DNA of 8,955 nt from Comamonadaceae bacterium (GTDB lineage: Bacteria; Pseudomonadota; Gammaproteobacteria; Burkholderiales; Burkholderiaceae), in assembly GCA_947505995.1 (NCBI GenBank), contig CANNNB010000085.1, positions 1-8,955 of the forward strand, read 5' to 3'. A model generated the notes under the pieces. That model was not told the origin of the DNA. It did no database searches and worked only from the letters and a program-made list of their open reading frames with translations. Both the position numbers and the translations under genes were made by a program. Shown here in pieces: positions 1 through 6,640 of the stretch (positions within the stretch are counted from its first letter, which is position 1; the number at the start of each line of letters is the position of its first letter).

Positions 1-680
1 ATGCGATCTAGGGCGCGCTCGAGGACCGGGTTCACAACGTAGTCTTCACACGGCACACCAAACGTCATGCGCAAGAAATTGCGTGAGTAGGACAGGCTAT
101 TTTGGGGGTACATGAAGGGCTGGCCGATGCCGTATTTGTAGGACATGGCTACCAAGGTTGGTAATTTAGCAATCAAGCGAATGGCCGAAATTTCGCGGTG
201 CTCAGGATTGGTGATGTCGGTGCTGTCGTGATAGAAAGCAGACAGAGCGCCCACTAAGCCGGTCAAGACGGCCATTGGGTGCGCATCACGGCGGAAGCCA
301 CGCAAGAAGAATTGCATTTGCTCATTCACCATGGTGTGGTTGTTCACCAACTTGTGAAAGTCTGCGCTTTGTTTGGTATCTGGCAGATCCCCTTTGAGCA
401 GCAGGTAGCAGGTATCCAAAAAGTCGCCGTGGTTGGCCAATTGCTCAATGGGATAACCGCGATAGAGCAACTCACCTTTGTCGCCATCAATGAAGGTAAT
501 AGCAGATTGGCAAGAAGCAGTAGATAAGAAACCTGGGTCATAAGTGAACATGCCGCTTTGTCCGTACAACTTGCGAATATCGATCACATCGGGACCAATA
601 TTGCCGCTGTAGATCGGCATTTCAATGCTGGGTGCGCCGTTTGTGAACGACAGGGTTGCTTTGTTGTCGGCAAGTTTCAT
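1..680 (-). CDS. gltA: Citrate synthase, N-terminal part (runs off left edge)
   Basis: Citrate synthase condenses oxaloacetate and acetyl-CoA to citrate in the cytosol, the entry step of the TCA cycle. Reading leftward from the ATG at 678-680 gives [12 protein letters not shown], then the conserved stretches [20 protein letters not shown] and [20 protein letters not shown], typical of the hexameric type II (GltA) enzymes of Proteobacteria. About 226 codons are present, roughly half of the usual ~430 residues. The catalytic His/His/Asp residues lie beyond the window edge, so activity cannot be judged here. An AGAGGAA Shine-Dalgarno sits about 9 nt upstream of the ATG and fixes the start. The gene follows sdhE on the same strand after 76 nt with no evident terminator, so it is probably the last gene of the sdh operon. 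A promoter of its own in the gap is possible. Confidence 0.97.
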   Translation of the reverse strand, partial: MKLADNKATLSFTNGAPSIEMPIYSGNIGPDVIDIRKLYGQSGMFTYDPGFLSTASCQSAITFIDGDKGELLYRGYPIEQLANHGDFLDTCYLLLKGDLPDTKQSADFHKLVNNHTMVNEQMQFFLRGFRRDAHPMAVLTGLVGALSAFYHDSTDITNPEHREISAIRLIAKLPTLVAMSYKYGIGQPFMYPQNSLSYSRNFLRMTFGVPCEDYVVNPVLERALDR

Positions 681-756
681 GATTTTATTTCCTCTGTTAA
701 TCGGTCAATTTCGGTTAATTCAAATTAAGTGGCGAGCGTTCTTTGGGCGGTCTAAA
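681..756 (-). promoter_or_regulatory. sdhE-gltA spacer with tandem repeat and palindrome
   Basis: This 76-nt spacer holds two matching blocks on the plus strand, GGTCAATT (703-710) and GGTTAATT (713-720), with a 10-bp period. The second overlaps a perfect palindrome, TTAATT-CA-AATTAA (715-728). The gltA ribosome-binding site (AGAGGAA on the minus strand) lies between the repeats and the ATG. No hairpin plus U-tract terminator is visible, so read-through from sdhE into gltA is expected. The palindrome could be an operator or part of an internal gltA promoter, but no convincing -35/-10 pair was found. Confidence 0.35.
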
Positions 757-1047
757 TCATGCCATGAGCAGGCTAAGCACTTCACAAACTTCTTCAGATT
801 CAATGTCTGCTCCGAGCGGCTTACGCTTCATCAACAAATCCATCAGATCGTTGTCAGACAAGTCCATCAAAACATACAGACCTCGGGCTTGCCCCACAGT
901 CATTTGAGGTGCGTAACGATTGAAAAACCGCTCAATGAAAAGATCGTTTTCCAGCAAGCCGCGTCGGCAACGCCAACGCAGTTTGCTAAGAGCACGCTCA
1001 CCCAATAGGGTGTGGCGATCTAACCCATCAAGCAATTCATCTCCCAT
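757..1047 (-). CDS. sdhE: SdhE, FAD assembly factor for succinate dehydrogenase
   Basis: This 96-residue protein belongs to the SdhE/YgfY (DUF339) family, which promotes covalent attachment of FAD to SdhA. The key family motif is visible as RGLLENDLF (residues about 29-37), with the conserved Arg-Gly and Glu that contact the flavoprotein. The rest is a small predicted helical bundle ending in an acidic stretch (ESEEVCEV). The start at 1045-1047 is supported by AGAGG 8 nt upstream. An ATG at 1064-1066 is out of frame. It begins 28 nt after sdhB, so it is almost certainly co-transcribed with its client. Lying directly after sdhB in the same operon fits the assembly role. The length is normal for the family and nothing looks damaged. 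Confidence 0.93.
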   Translation of the reverse strand: MGDELLDGLDRHTLLGERALSKLRWRCRRGLLENDLFIERFFNRYAPQMTVGQARGLYVLMDLSDNDLMDLLMKRKPLGADIESEEVCEVLSLLMA

Positions 1048-1075
1048 CGTGCTGGCCTCTTTGCATGAGCTTGGG

Positions 1076-1780
1076 CTAGACGGCGCGGCGCACCATCATC
1101 TCTTTGATCTTGCCAATCGCTTTGGTCGGGTTGAGGTTCTTAGGGCACACGTCAACACAGTTCATGATGGTATGGCATCGAAACAAGCGATAGGGGTCTT
1201 CCAAATTGTCTAAACGCTCGGCTGTGCCATGGTCGCGGCTGTCAGCGATGAATCGGTAGGCTTGGAGTAGGCCTGCAGGGCCGACAAACTTGTCCGGATT
1301 CCACCAGAAGCTAGGGCAGCTGGTTGAGCAACTGGCGCACAAAATGCACTCGTACAAACCATCCAATTCTTCACGCTCTTCAGGGCTTTGCAGACGCTCT
1401 TTTTCGGGCGGAATGGTGTCGTTGATCAAGTAGGGCTTGATCGAGTTGTATTGTTTAAAAAACTGCGTCATGTCGACAATCAAGTCACGCACAACAGGTA
1501 GGCCGGGTAGTGGCTTCAAAACAATTTTGCCTGGCAAGGTGAGCATGTTGGTCAGGCAAGCCAAGCCATTCTTGCCATTGATGTTCATGGCATCAGAGCC
1601 ACAAACACCTTCACGGCATGAGCGGCGGAATGTCAAAGTGGGATCCACTTTTTTCAATTTCATGAGTGCATCAAGCAACATGCGCTCATGGCCATCCAGT
1701 TCTACCTCAATGCTTTGCATGTAAGGCTTGGCATCCTTGTCTGGATCGTAGCGGTAGATTTCAAAAGTACGTTTAGTCAT
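1076..1780 (-). CDS. sdhB: Succinate dehydrogenase iron-sulfur subunit SdhB
   Basis: SdhB carries electrons from the FAD of SdhA to ubiquinone at the membrane anchor. In this 234-residue protein all cluster ligands expected from the E. coli subunit are present. The [2Fe-2S] cluster has C55, C60, D63 and C75. The [4Fe-4S] cluster has C145, C148, C151 and C212. The [3Fe-4S] cluster has C155, C202 and C208. Quinone-site residues are also seen: P156, W159 and W160 in CPSFWWN, and H203. The start at 1778-1780 has AAGG 7 nt upstream, and the gene begins 18 nt after sdhA ends, so the two are tightly coupled. Length and motif spacing are normal (four residues shorter than E. coli). The gene looks intact and functional. 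Confidence 0.98.
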   Translation of the reverse strand: MTKRTFEIYRYDPDKDAKPYMQSIEVELDGHERMLLDALMKLKKVDPTLTFRRSCREGVCGSDAMNINGKNGLACLTNMLTLPGKIVLKPLPGLPVVRDLIVDMTQFFKQYNSIKPYLINDTIPPEKERLQSPEEREELDGLYECILCASCSTSCPSFWWNPDKFVGPAGLLQAYRFIADSRDHGTAERLDNLEDPYRLFRCHTIMNCVDVCPKNLNPTKAIGKIKEMMVRRAV

Positions 1781-1798
1781 GTTTCAACCTTCAGGAAT

Positions 1799-3604
1799 TT
1801 AGAACGTGCGGACTTTGGGTGGCACAGAGTCCACAGTCAGGGGCTTCAAGTTAACGGGTTTGTAGGTCAGGCTGTTGGTGTCGCTGTGCCACAAGGTGTG
1901 TTTCATCCAGTTGGCATCGTCACGACCCAAGGGTGCAGTGGGGTCGTCTGCAGGACGTTCGTAATCGCTCACGGTGTGCGCGCCGCGGCATTCTTTACGG
2001 GCTGCAGCCGACACCATGGTGGCTTGAGCGCACTCGATCAAGTTCTCAACTTCTAAGGCTTCAATGCGTGCTGTGTTGAACACTTTGGAGGTGTCTGTCA
2101 AAGCGATCGCATTGACGCGTTGGCGAATTTCAGCAATTTTCACAACACCTTCGTCCATGGTGGCTTGTGTACGGAACACGGCAGCGTGAATTTGCATGGT
2201 GGCACGCATGTCGTTGGCCACATCTTGAGAGTACTCGCCCTTGCGGCCTTCGAGTCGATTCAGGCGCGCCAATGTGAAGTCGGCTGCATCTTTGGGCAAG
2301 TCTTTGTGAGATTTGGTTTTGCTGGCGAAATCAACAATGTGATTGCCGGCAGCGCGGCCGAACACCAGCAAGTCCAGCAAAGAGTTGGTGCCCAAACGGT
2401 TGGCACCGTGAACACTCACGCAAGAACATTCACCCACTGCGTACAAACCGTTAACCACTGCGTTGTGGCTGCTGGCGGATTGAATGACGACTTGGCCATG
2501 AATGTTGGTTGGAATACCGCCCATTTGATAGTGAATGGTTGGCACCACGGGGATGGGCTCTTTGGTGATATCGACGTTGGCAAAGTTGACGCCAATTTCG
2601 TACACAGATGGCAAACGTTTGTGAATGGTTTCTGAGCCCAAGTGGTCCAACTTCAACATCACATAGTCTTTGTTGGGTCCACAGCCACGGCCTTCTTTGA
2701 TTTCTTGGTCCATGGCGCGCGAGACGAAGTCGCGAGGGGCCAAGTCTTTCAACGTGGGTGCATAACGTTCCATGAAACGCTCGCCATTGCTGTTAAGCAA
2801 AATGGCGCCTTCGCCTCGGCAGCCTTCGGTGAGCAACACGCCTGCACCGGCTACACCAGTGGGGTGGAATTGCCAGAATTCCATGTCCTCCAAAGGAATG
2901 CCAGCGCGTGCTGCCATGCCCAAGCCGTCGCCAGTATTGATGAAGGCATTGGTAGACGCTGCAAAGATTCGGCCTGCGCCGCCAGTCGCCAGCAACACCG
3001 TCTTGGCGTGCAAGATATGCAAATCGCCTGTTTCCATTTCAAGCGAAGTGACACCGACCACATCGCCCTCTGAGTCACGAATCAGGTCGAGAGCCATCCA
3101 CTCTACGAAAAAGCTGGTTTTGGCTTTGATGTTTTGTTGATAAAGAGTGTGCAACATGGCATGACCGGTCCGGTCAGCTGCAGCGCAAGCACGTTGAACC
3201 GGCTTCTCGCCATAGTTGGCGGTGTGTCCGCCAAACGGACGTTGGTAAATGGTGCCATCTGGGTTGCGGTCAAAGGGCATACCCATATGCTCCAAGTCAT
3301 ATACGACTTTAGGAGCTTCGCGGCACATGTACTCAATGGCGTCTTGGTCGCCAAGCCAGTCGGAGCCCTTGATGGTGTCGTAGAAGTGGTAGTGCCAGTT
3401 GTCATCGGACATGTTGCCCAACGAGGCACCAATACCGCCCTGAGCCGCCACAGTGTGCGAACGAGTGGGGAATACTTTGGAGAGAACTGCAACGTTCAAA
3501 CCAGCGCGAGAAAGTTGCAAGGCAGCGCGCATACCGGAGCCGCCGGCACCGACGATCACAACGTCAAATTTGCGCGTGGCGATCTTATCTTTGGTGTAAG
3601 TCAT
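1799..3604 (-). CDS. sdhA: Succinate dehydrogenase flavoprotein subunit SdhA
   Basis: SdhA oxidises succinate to fumarate and passes electrons to SdhB on the cytoplasmic face of the inner membrane. The 601-residue product has an N-terminal FAD-binding Rossmann motif, VIVGAGGSG (16-24). H50 in [10 protein letters not shown] is the residue that bonds covalently to FAD. Dicarboxylate-site residues are H247 (FHPTG), R291 (LAPRD, the catalytic arginine), H358 (HYQMGG) and R403. Length is normal for proteobacterial SdhA. The start at 3602-3604 gives [16 protein letters not shown], but no good Shine-Dalgarno precedes it and the spacer to sdhD is 69 nt, the longest inside the operon. Translation may therefore start less efficiently, or the start may need checking. 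The FAD factor SdhE is encoded downstream in the same operon. Confidence 0.98.
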   Translation of the reverse strand: MTYTKDKIATRKFDVVIVGAGGSGMRAALQLSRAGLNVAVLSKVFPTRSHTVAAQGGIGASLGNMSDDNWHYHFYDTIKGSDWLGDQDAIEYMCREAPKVVYDLEHMGMPFDRNPDGTIYQRPFGGHTANYGEKPVQRACAAADRTGHAMLHTLYQQNIKAKTSFFVEWMALDLIRDSEGDVVGVTSLEMETGDLHILHAKTVLLATGGAGRIFAASTNAFINTGDGLGMAARAGIPLEDMEFWQFHPTGVAGAGVLLTEGCRGEGAILLNSNGERFMERYAPTLKDLAPRDFVSRAMDQEIKEGRGCGPNKDYVMLKLDHLGSETIHKRLPSVYEIGVNFANVDITKEPIPVVPTIHYQMGGIPTNIHGQVVIQSASSHNAVVNGLYAVGECSCVSVHGANRLGTNSLLDLLVFGRAAGNHIVDFASKTKSHKDLPKDAADFTLARLNRLEGRKGEYSQDVANDMRATMQIHAAVFRTQATMDEGVVKIAEIRQRVNAIALTDTSKVFNTARIEALEVENLIECAQATMVSAAARKECRGAHTVSDYERPADDPTAPLGRDDANWMKHTLWHSDTNSLTYKPVNLKPLTVDSVPPKVRTF

Positions 3605-3673
3605 GGTGTATGAAATCTGGTTAGAGGGGTGATGCTTCAGTGCCTGTGAGTTTTCGATCAGTCAAGAACGAAT

Positions 3674-4039
3674 TCAAAGACGCCACAAAGCCTGGACAGC
3701 CCAGCCAGCGCAGCCGATGAGCCAAATCAAGGAGGCAACATGTAAGAAAAGACGCAAACCCAAGGGCTTGATGTAGTCCATCCAAATATCGCGAATGCCA
3801 ATCCATGCGTGATAAAGCAAAGACAGGATGGTGACGAAGGTCAAAAACTTCATCCACTGCGCTGCAAAAATACCAGCCCAGACTTCGTAGCCAATAGGGC
3901 CGCTGGTGAAAATGACTTGGACCAACACCAACAAGGTGAAGACGGCCATCAATGCGGCTGTGATGCGTTGGGCCAACCAGTCGCGAAGGCCATAGTGAGC
4001 GCCTGTTGTGACGCGTTTGGAACCGTAATTAACTGACAT
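3674..4039 (-). CDS. sdhD: Succinate dehydrogenase membrane anchor SdhD
   Basis: This 121-residue hydrophobic protein is the smaller cytochrome b556 anchor subunit of complex II. Three membrane spans can be seen, at about residues 23-46, 58-82 and 95-117. The diagnostic segment YHAWIGIRDIWMDYIKP contains H77, equivalent to the axial haem b ligand H71 of E. coli SdhD. It also contains D88-Y89, equivalent to the D82-Y83 pair at the quinone site. The start at 4037-4039 is preceded by an AGGAAC ribosome-binding site lying in the 15-nt gap after sdhC, which suggests coupled translation of the two anchors. The C-terminus (AVQALWRL) and length are typical of betaproteobacterial SdhD. The order C-D-A-B is the usual one. 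Confidence 0.95.
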   Translation of the reverse strand: MSVNYGSKRVTTGAHYGLRDWLAQRITAALMAVFTLLVLVQVIFTSGPIGYEVWAGIFAAQWMKFLTFVTILSLLYHAWIGIRDIWMDYIKPLGLRLFLHVASLIWLIGCAGWAVQALWRL

Positions 4040-4054
4040 TTGATCTGTTCCTAA

Positions 4055-4486
4055 TTAGTAAAGGCCAAACAATTTGGCGGCCAGGACGACGGTGAGCCCC
4101 AAGCTCAAAACCAAGGTGGCAACAGCCGATGACTTGCCAAATTCTTTGGTGACCGCGTGGAATGTATCCATGTAGAGGTGGCGAATGCCCGCTATGAAAT
4201 GGTGCAAATAAGCCCAAATAATGGCCAGTGCGACCAGTTTCATGAACCAACCTGGAATGAATCCAATGCCCACATTGAAGGCGGCTGCAAACTTGGCAAA
4301 TGAAATTTCTGAAGTAATGGAAGAATCAAACATCCAAATGATGAAAGGCATTAACAAGAACATCAAGGCGCCACTCACACGGTGCAGGATGGACACCCAA
4401 CCTGCTGCAGGCAGTCGGTAGCTGGGCAAATCGCTGAGGGCATTGATATTGCGAAATTCAGGCCTCTTACGGGCGGTTTCGGTCAT
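4055..4486 (-). CDS. sdhC: Succinate dehydrogenase cytochrome b556 subunit SdhC
   Basis: SdhC is the larger membrane anchor of complex II, which shares the haem and forms the ubiquinone site with SdhB and SdhD. The 143-residue product starts with a polar RPEFRNINALSDL segment. It then shows SILHRVSG, in which S32 and R36 match the quinone-site S27 and R31 of E. coli. Next comes HHFIAGIRHLYMD, in which H96 matches the haem ligand H84. Membrane spans lie at about residues 33-53, 78-99 and 120-142. The start at 4484-4486 has an AGGAA Shine-Dalgarno about 7 nt upstream. This is the first gene of the sdh block, and the upstream 141 nt carry candidate control elements and a terminator for the preceding regulator gene. 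Confidence 0.96.
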   Translation of the reverse strand: MTETARKRPEFRNINALSDLPSYRLPAAGWVSILHRVSGALMFLLMPFIIWMFDSSITSEISFAKFAAAFNVGIGFIPGWFMKLVALAIIWAYLHHFIAGIRHLYMDTFHAVTKEFGKSSAVATLVLSLGLTVVLAAKLFGLY

Positions 4487-4586
4487 TTTTTAATTCCTAT
4501 ATGGTCAATTAAAGTCAATTTGACTGCAACTTGCGCGAATTCTATTGCAACGCAACAAACTGACATGAGAATTTCAGTAACAAATG
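4487..4586 (-). promoter_or_regulatory. sdhC upstream region: candidate promoter and tandem repeats
   Basis: This region probably holds the sdh operon promoter. On the minus strand a good -10-like hexamer TAGAAT lies at 4539-4544 (5 of 6 to consensus), but no matching -35 box was found at 16-18 nt, so an activator may be needed. Between it and the ATG are two GTCAATT blocks (4504-4510 and 4514-4520, 10-bp period). The second forms a 13-bp palindrome AGTCAA-T-TTGACT (4513-4525). A further inverted pair, TTGCG/CGCAA, flanks the candidate -10 (4531-4535 and 4551-4555). An AGGAA ribosome-binding site lies next to the start. I see no copy of the TCTTATATAAGA palindrome found near mdh. Confidence 0.35.
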
Positions 4587-4608
4587 AAAAAACAATCTGA
4601 TTCAGATT
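4587..4608 (-). terminator. Probable intrinsic terminator of the GntR regulator gene
   Basis: Read on the minus strand, a short inverted repeat AATCTGA-A-TCAGATT (4594-4608; realistically a 6-bp stem with a 3-nt loop) is followed by G and six Ts (4587-4592). It lies about 20 nt past the regulator stop codon and before the sdhC promoter region. The stem has only two G-C pairs, so termination is probably partial, and some read-through from the regulator into sdhC is possible. Confidence 0.5.
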
Positions 4609-4627
4609 CCAAACTGTCGCCAAAGCG

Positions 4628-5410
4628 TCAATTTAAAATATTTTGATAGTGGTGCGTGTCTGTGACGTAAAAGCCTCTGCGCAACTCCATGGGCGTGTCG
4701 TTGTAGGTGTAGGCAGTTCGCTCCACACTCAATAAAGGGGTGTGAGATTTGATCTCAAGCAATTTACATTGGGTGGCGTCAGGCACCACTGCTTTGATTT
4801 TTTCCTCTGCCCGAACCATTCGAAGCCCAAATTCTGTTTCGAAAAGTGCATACATGGGGCCATCGTACTCGCTCAGGCGTTCTGCCGTGAGACCTTTGAA
4901 GGGCGTCCCCGGAAGCCAAAGGTCTTCAAGAATCGTGGGTGCACCCGCAAACGAGAGCACGCGGCGCACTTGGAGCACTGCATCGCCAGTGCGCAGAGCC
5001 AATGCACGGCCGATCTCTGCATTGGCACGAAGCCGCTTGCAATCGATGATTGTTCTTTGAGCCGGTCCTTCGCTTTTGCGATTACCCAAGTCAGGCATTA
5101 ACTTCAAAAAGCGGTATTGAACCTGTTGTTCGGCATGGGTTGCCACAAAAGTGCCTTTGCCTTGTCTTCGAATGAGCAAGTTGTTGCTGGCCAATTCATC
5201 GATGGCCTTTCGAACAGTGCCTTGGCTGACCCTGTAACGTGCCGCCAATTCCATTTCGCTGGGAATGCCTTCGCCAGGTTTCCACTCTCCTGATTGAAGG
5301 CCTTGAAGGATCAGCCCCTTAATTTGCTGATAAAGCGGGCTGAATGCTGGCGCAGACGCCGTGGGGTCTGTCAATCCGGCGGCCTCTACAGGAAAAACTT
5401 GAGATGTCAT
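4628..5410 (-). CDS. GntR-family (HutC/UTRA-type) transcriptional regulator
   Basis: This is a 260-residue DNA-binding regulator. The N-terminal winged helix-turn-helix spans about residues 22-90, with the family signature PGEGIPSEMELAARYRVSQG followed by TVRKAIDELASNNLL and the wing RRQGKGTFV. A C-terminal UTRA-type ligand-binding domain covers about residues 110-255 and ends in the typical MELRRGFYVTDTHHYQ. UTRA domains sense small molecules, so a TCA-related metabolite is a reasonable inference but unproven. The frame stays open to an ATG at 5477-5479, but that would place the operator palindrome inside the coding region. The ATG at 5408-5410 has GAGG 9 nt upstream and fits the family N-terminus, so I use it. 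It sits between the sdh operon and divergent mdh, suggesting local control of TCA genes and of itself. Confidence 0.9.
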   Translation of the reverse strand: MTSQVFPVEAAGLTDPTASAPAFSPLYQQIKGLILQGLQSGEWKPGEGIPSEMELAARYRVSQGTVRKAIDELASNNLLIRRQGKGTFVATHAEQQVQYRFLKLMPDLGNRKSEGPAQRTIIDCKRLRANAEIGRALALRTGDAVLQVRRVLSFAGAPTILEDLWLPGTPFKGLTAERLSEYDGPMYALFETEFGLRMVRAEEKIKAVVPDATQCKLLEIKSHTPLLSVERTAYTYNDTPMELRRGFYVTDTHHYQNILN

Positions 5411-5451
5411 GTCATTGGCCCTCGCAAGGGGCTGGCTCCTAAGGTGGCGCA

Positions 5452-5479
5452 ATGATATCTTATATAAGACATAAGACAA
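5452..5479 (-). promoter_or_regulatory. Candidate promoter of the GntR regulator
   Basis: On the minus strand, TTGTCT (5474-5479, 4 of 6 to the -35 consensus) and TATCAT (5452-5457, 5 of 6 to the -10 consensus) are 16 nt apart. The palindrome TCTTATATAAGA fills most of the spacer, so a protein bound there would block polymerase and give negative autoregulation. Transcription would start near 5445, leaving a leader of about 35 nt before the ATG at 5410. Confidence 0.5.
5455..5477. promoter_or_regulatory. Probable GntR operator: palindrome plus repeated half-site
   Basis: TCTTATATAAGA (5458-5469) is a perfect 12-bp palindrome. It extends to 18 bp (5455-5472) with one mismatched pair. Its right half, ATAAGAC (5464-5470), is repeated immediately as ATAAGAC (5471-5477), giving three half-sites in 20 bp. 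AT-rich palindromes of this size next to the regulator's own gene are typical operators for GntR/HutC proteins. It ends 3 bp before the -35 box of the candidate mdh promoter and fills the spacer of the candidate regulator promoter, so it could control both directions. The link to this regulator is inferred from position and symmetry. Confidence 0.6.
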
Positions 5480-5480
5480 A

Positions 5481-5510
5481 TTGACTTTGCAGGGTTTTCG
5501 CGAGTAAACT
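5481..5510 (+). promoter_or_regulatory. Candidate mdh operon promoter
   Basis: TTGACT (5481-5486, 5 of 6) and TAAACT (5505-5510, 4 of 6) are separated by 18 nt and point toward mdh. The -35 box lies in CAAATTGACTTT (5477-5488), which also occurs upstream of sdhC. The -10 box overlaps an inverted repeat CGAGT-AA-ACTCG (5501-5512), nested in TTTCG...CGAAA (5496-5515), which could be a second operator. The start of transcription would be near 5517, leaving a leader of about 120 nt. Confidence 0.5.
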
Positions 5511-5516
5511 CGAAAG

Positions 5517-5638
5517 CTGTTTGCCCGTGCGCATTTTTTTGCGTACCCATCTGGAACGTCCAGATGACCCGGTCGGCAGTGAATGTCGGGATGTGGTCGG
5601 CTTAGTCCGTTTTTTTATCACCATCTGGAGTTCACACC
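5517..5638 (+). promoter_or_regulatory. Structured mdh 5' leader with alternative pairing over the RBS
   Basis: The proposed leader contains two adjacent hairpins. The first is GTGCGC/GCGTAC (5527-5532 with 5541-5546, one G-U pair, U-rich 8-nt loop). The second is CATCTGGA-ACG-TCCAGATG (5548-5566, 8 perfect pairs). The 8-mer CATCTGGA recurs exactly at 5622-5629, where it covers the mdh Shine-Dalgarno (TGGAG, 5626-5630, 8 nt before the ATG). The segment TCCAGATG (5559-5566) can therefore pair either with the upstream copy, leaving the ribosome-binding site free, or with the downstream copy, hiding it. A 7-nt direct repeat GGTCGGC (5571-5577 and 5595-5601) lies in between. I recognise no known riboswitch here. 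Cis-regulation is inferred only. Confidence 0.4.
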
Positions 5639-6625
5639 ATGAGCAAAAAGCCCGTTCGCGTCGCCGTCACAGGAGCCGCAGGTCAAATTGGATACGCACT
5701 GTTGTTCCGCATCGCTTCCGGCGAAATGTTGGGTAATGATCAGCCCGTGATTTTGCAATTGCTTGAAATCCCCGACGAAAAAGCCCAAAAAGCTTTGAAG
5801 GGCGTCATGATGGAGTTGGACGATTGCGCCTTCCCATTGTTGGCTGGCATGGAGGCTCACTCCGATCCAATGACAGCTTTTAAAGACACCGACTACGCTT
5901 TGTTGGTAGGTTCCCGTCCTCGCGGCCCTGGCATGGAGCGCGCCGAGTTGCTGGCCATCAACGGCGCCATCTTCACAGCTCAAGGCAAGGCCTTGAACGC
6001 CGTGGCTTCTCGCAATGTCAAAGTATTGGTGGTCGGTAACCCCGCCAACACCAACGCCTACATTGCCATGAAGAGCGCGCCTGATCTCAAGCCTGGCAAT
6101 TTCACGGCCATGCTGCGGTTGGACCACAACCGTGCTGCGTCACAAATTGCTGCTAAAACTGGCAAAGCTGTTGCTGACATTCAAAAACTGTGCGTTTGGG
6201 GCAACCATTCACCCACCATGTACGCTGACTACCGTTTTGCCACCATCAACGGCGAGTCTGTGAAGGCCATGATCAACGACCAAGAGTGGAACGCCAATGT
6301 GTTCTTGCCCACAGTGGGCAAGCGCGGTGCTGCCATCATTGAAGCACGTGGTTTGTCTTCTGCAGCTTCTGCTGCCAATGCGGCCATCGACCACATGCGT
6401 GATTGGGCTTTGGGCACTGACGGTCATTGGGTCACCATGGGCATTCCTTCACAAGGCTGGTACGGAATTCCCAAGGATGTCATGTTTGGTTTCCCCGTCA
6501 CATGTGTCAATGGCGAATACCAAGTGGTCGAAGGTTTGGAAATTGATGCCTTCAGCCAAACTTGCATAGACAAAACTTTGAAAGAGTTGACAGACGAGCA
6601 AGCCGGCGTGGCTCACTTGCTCTAA
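5639..6625 (+). CDS. mdh: Malate dehydrogenase
   Basis: This 328-residue enzyme is a cytosolic NAD-dependent malate dehydrogenase (LDH/MDH superfamily, MDH type 2) that oxidises malate to oxaloacetate. The NAD-binding glycine-rich loop is VTGAAGQIG (10-18). The mobile substrate loop is [11 protein letters not shown] (91-101), with substrate arginines R95 and R101. N134 lies in GNPANTNA. D162 and R165 lie in LDHNRA, and the catalytic H190 is in WGNHS. Length is typical of the family and the gene is intact. The start at 5639 has TGGAG 8 nt upstream, and no other start fits. It leads an operon with the CitE-like lyase 15 nt downstream. Its product feeds citrate synthase (gltA) and aconitase (acnB), both encoded in this window. 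Confidence 0.98.
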   Translation: MSKKPVRVAVTGAAGQIGYALLFRIASGEMLGNDQPVILQLLEIPDEKAQKALKGVMMELDDCAFPLLAGMEAHSDPMTAFKDTDYALLVGSRPRGPGMERAELLAINGAIFTAQGKALNAVASRNVKVLVVGNPANTNAYIAMKSAPDLKPGNFTAMLRLDHNRAASQIAAKTGKAVADIQKLCVWGNHSPTMYADYRFATINGESVKAMINDQEWNANVFLPTVGKRGAAIIEARGLSSAASAANAAIDHMRDWALGTDGHWVTMGIPSQGWYGIPKDVMFGFPVTCVNGEYQVVEGLEIDAFSQTCIDKTLKELTDEQAGVAHLL

Positions 6626-6640
6626 TCGAATTGCATTGTT

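Noticed and set aside
2120..2635. 171-codon open frame on the plus strand opposite sdhA
   Set aside because: It lies wholly inside a well-conserved gene on the other strand, and its product resembles no family I know. It is a codon-bias shadow of sdhA.
3621..3857. 78-codon minus-strand open frame overlapping sdhD
   Set aside because: It overlaps sdhD in another frame, and SdhD has clear haem and quinone-site residues.
4520..4548. Plus-strand TTGACT that could be a -35 box between sdhC and the regulator gene
   Set aside because: No -10 box follows at a proper distance and no plus-strand gene starts nearby. The motif is better explained by the AGTCAATTTGACT palindrome.
5548..5566. Possible mini-ykkC (guanidine-II) riboswitch because of the ACG-containing hairpin loop
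   Set aside because: That class needs two hairpins with ACGR loops and sits before guanidine-related transporters. Here one hairpin has ACGT and the gene is mdh.
5598..5617. Terminator-like CGG...CCG followed by seven Ts in the mdh leader
   Set aside because: The stem has only 3 base pairs, too weak for an intrinsic terminator by itself.
5521..5736. Open frame of 71 codons through the mdh leader, starting with TTG (or GTG at 5527)
   Set aside because: It has no Shine-Dalgarno, uses a rare start, is Arg-rich and overlaps mdh out of frame. It looks like a chance frame, though a short leader peptide cannot be fully ruled out.
5618..6127. 169-codon open frame on the minus strand opposite mdh
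   Set aside because: It is antisense to a strongly conserved enzyme, with no RBS or recognisable product.
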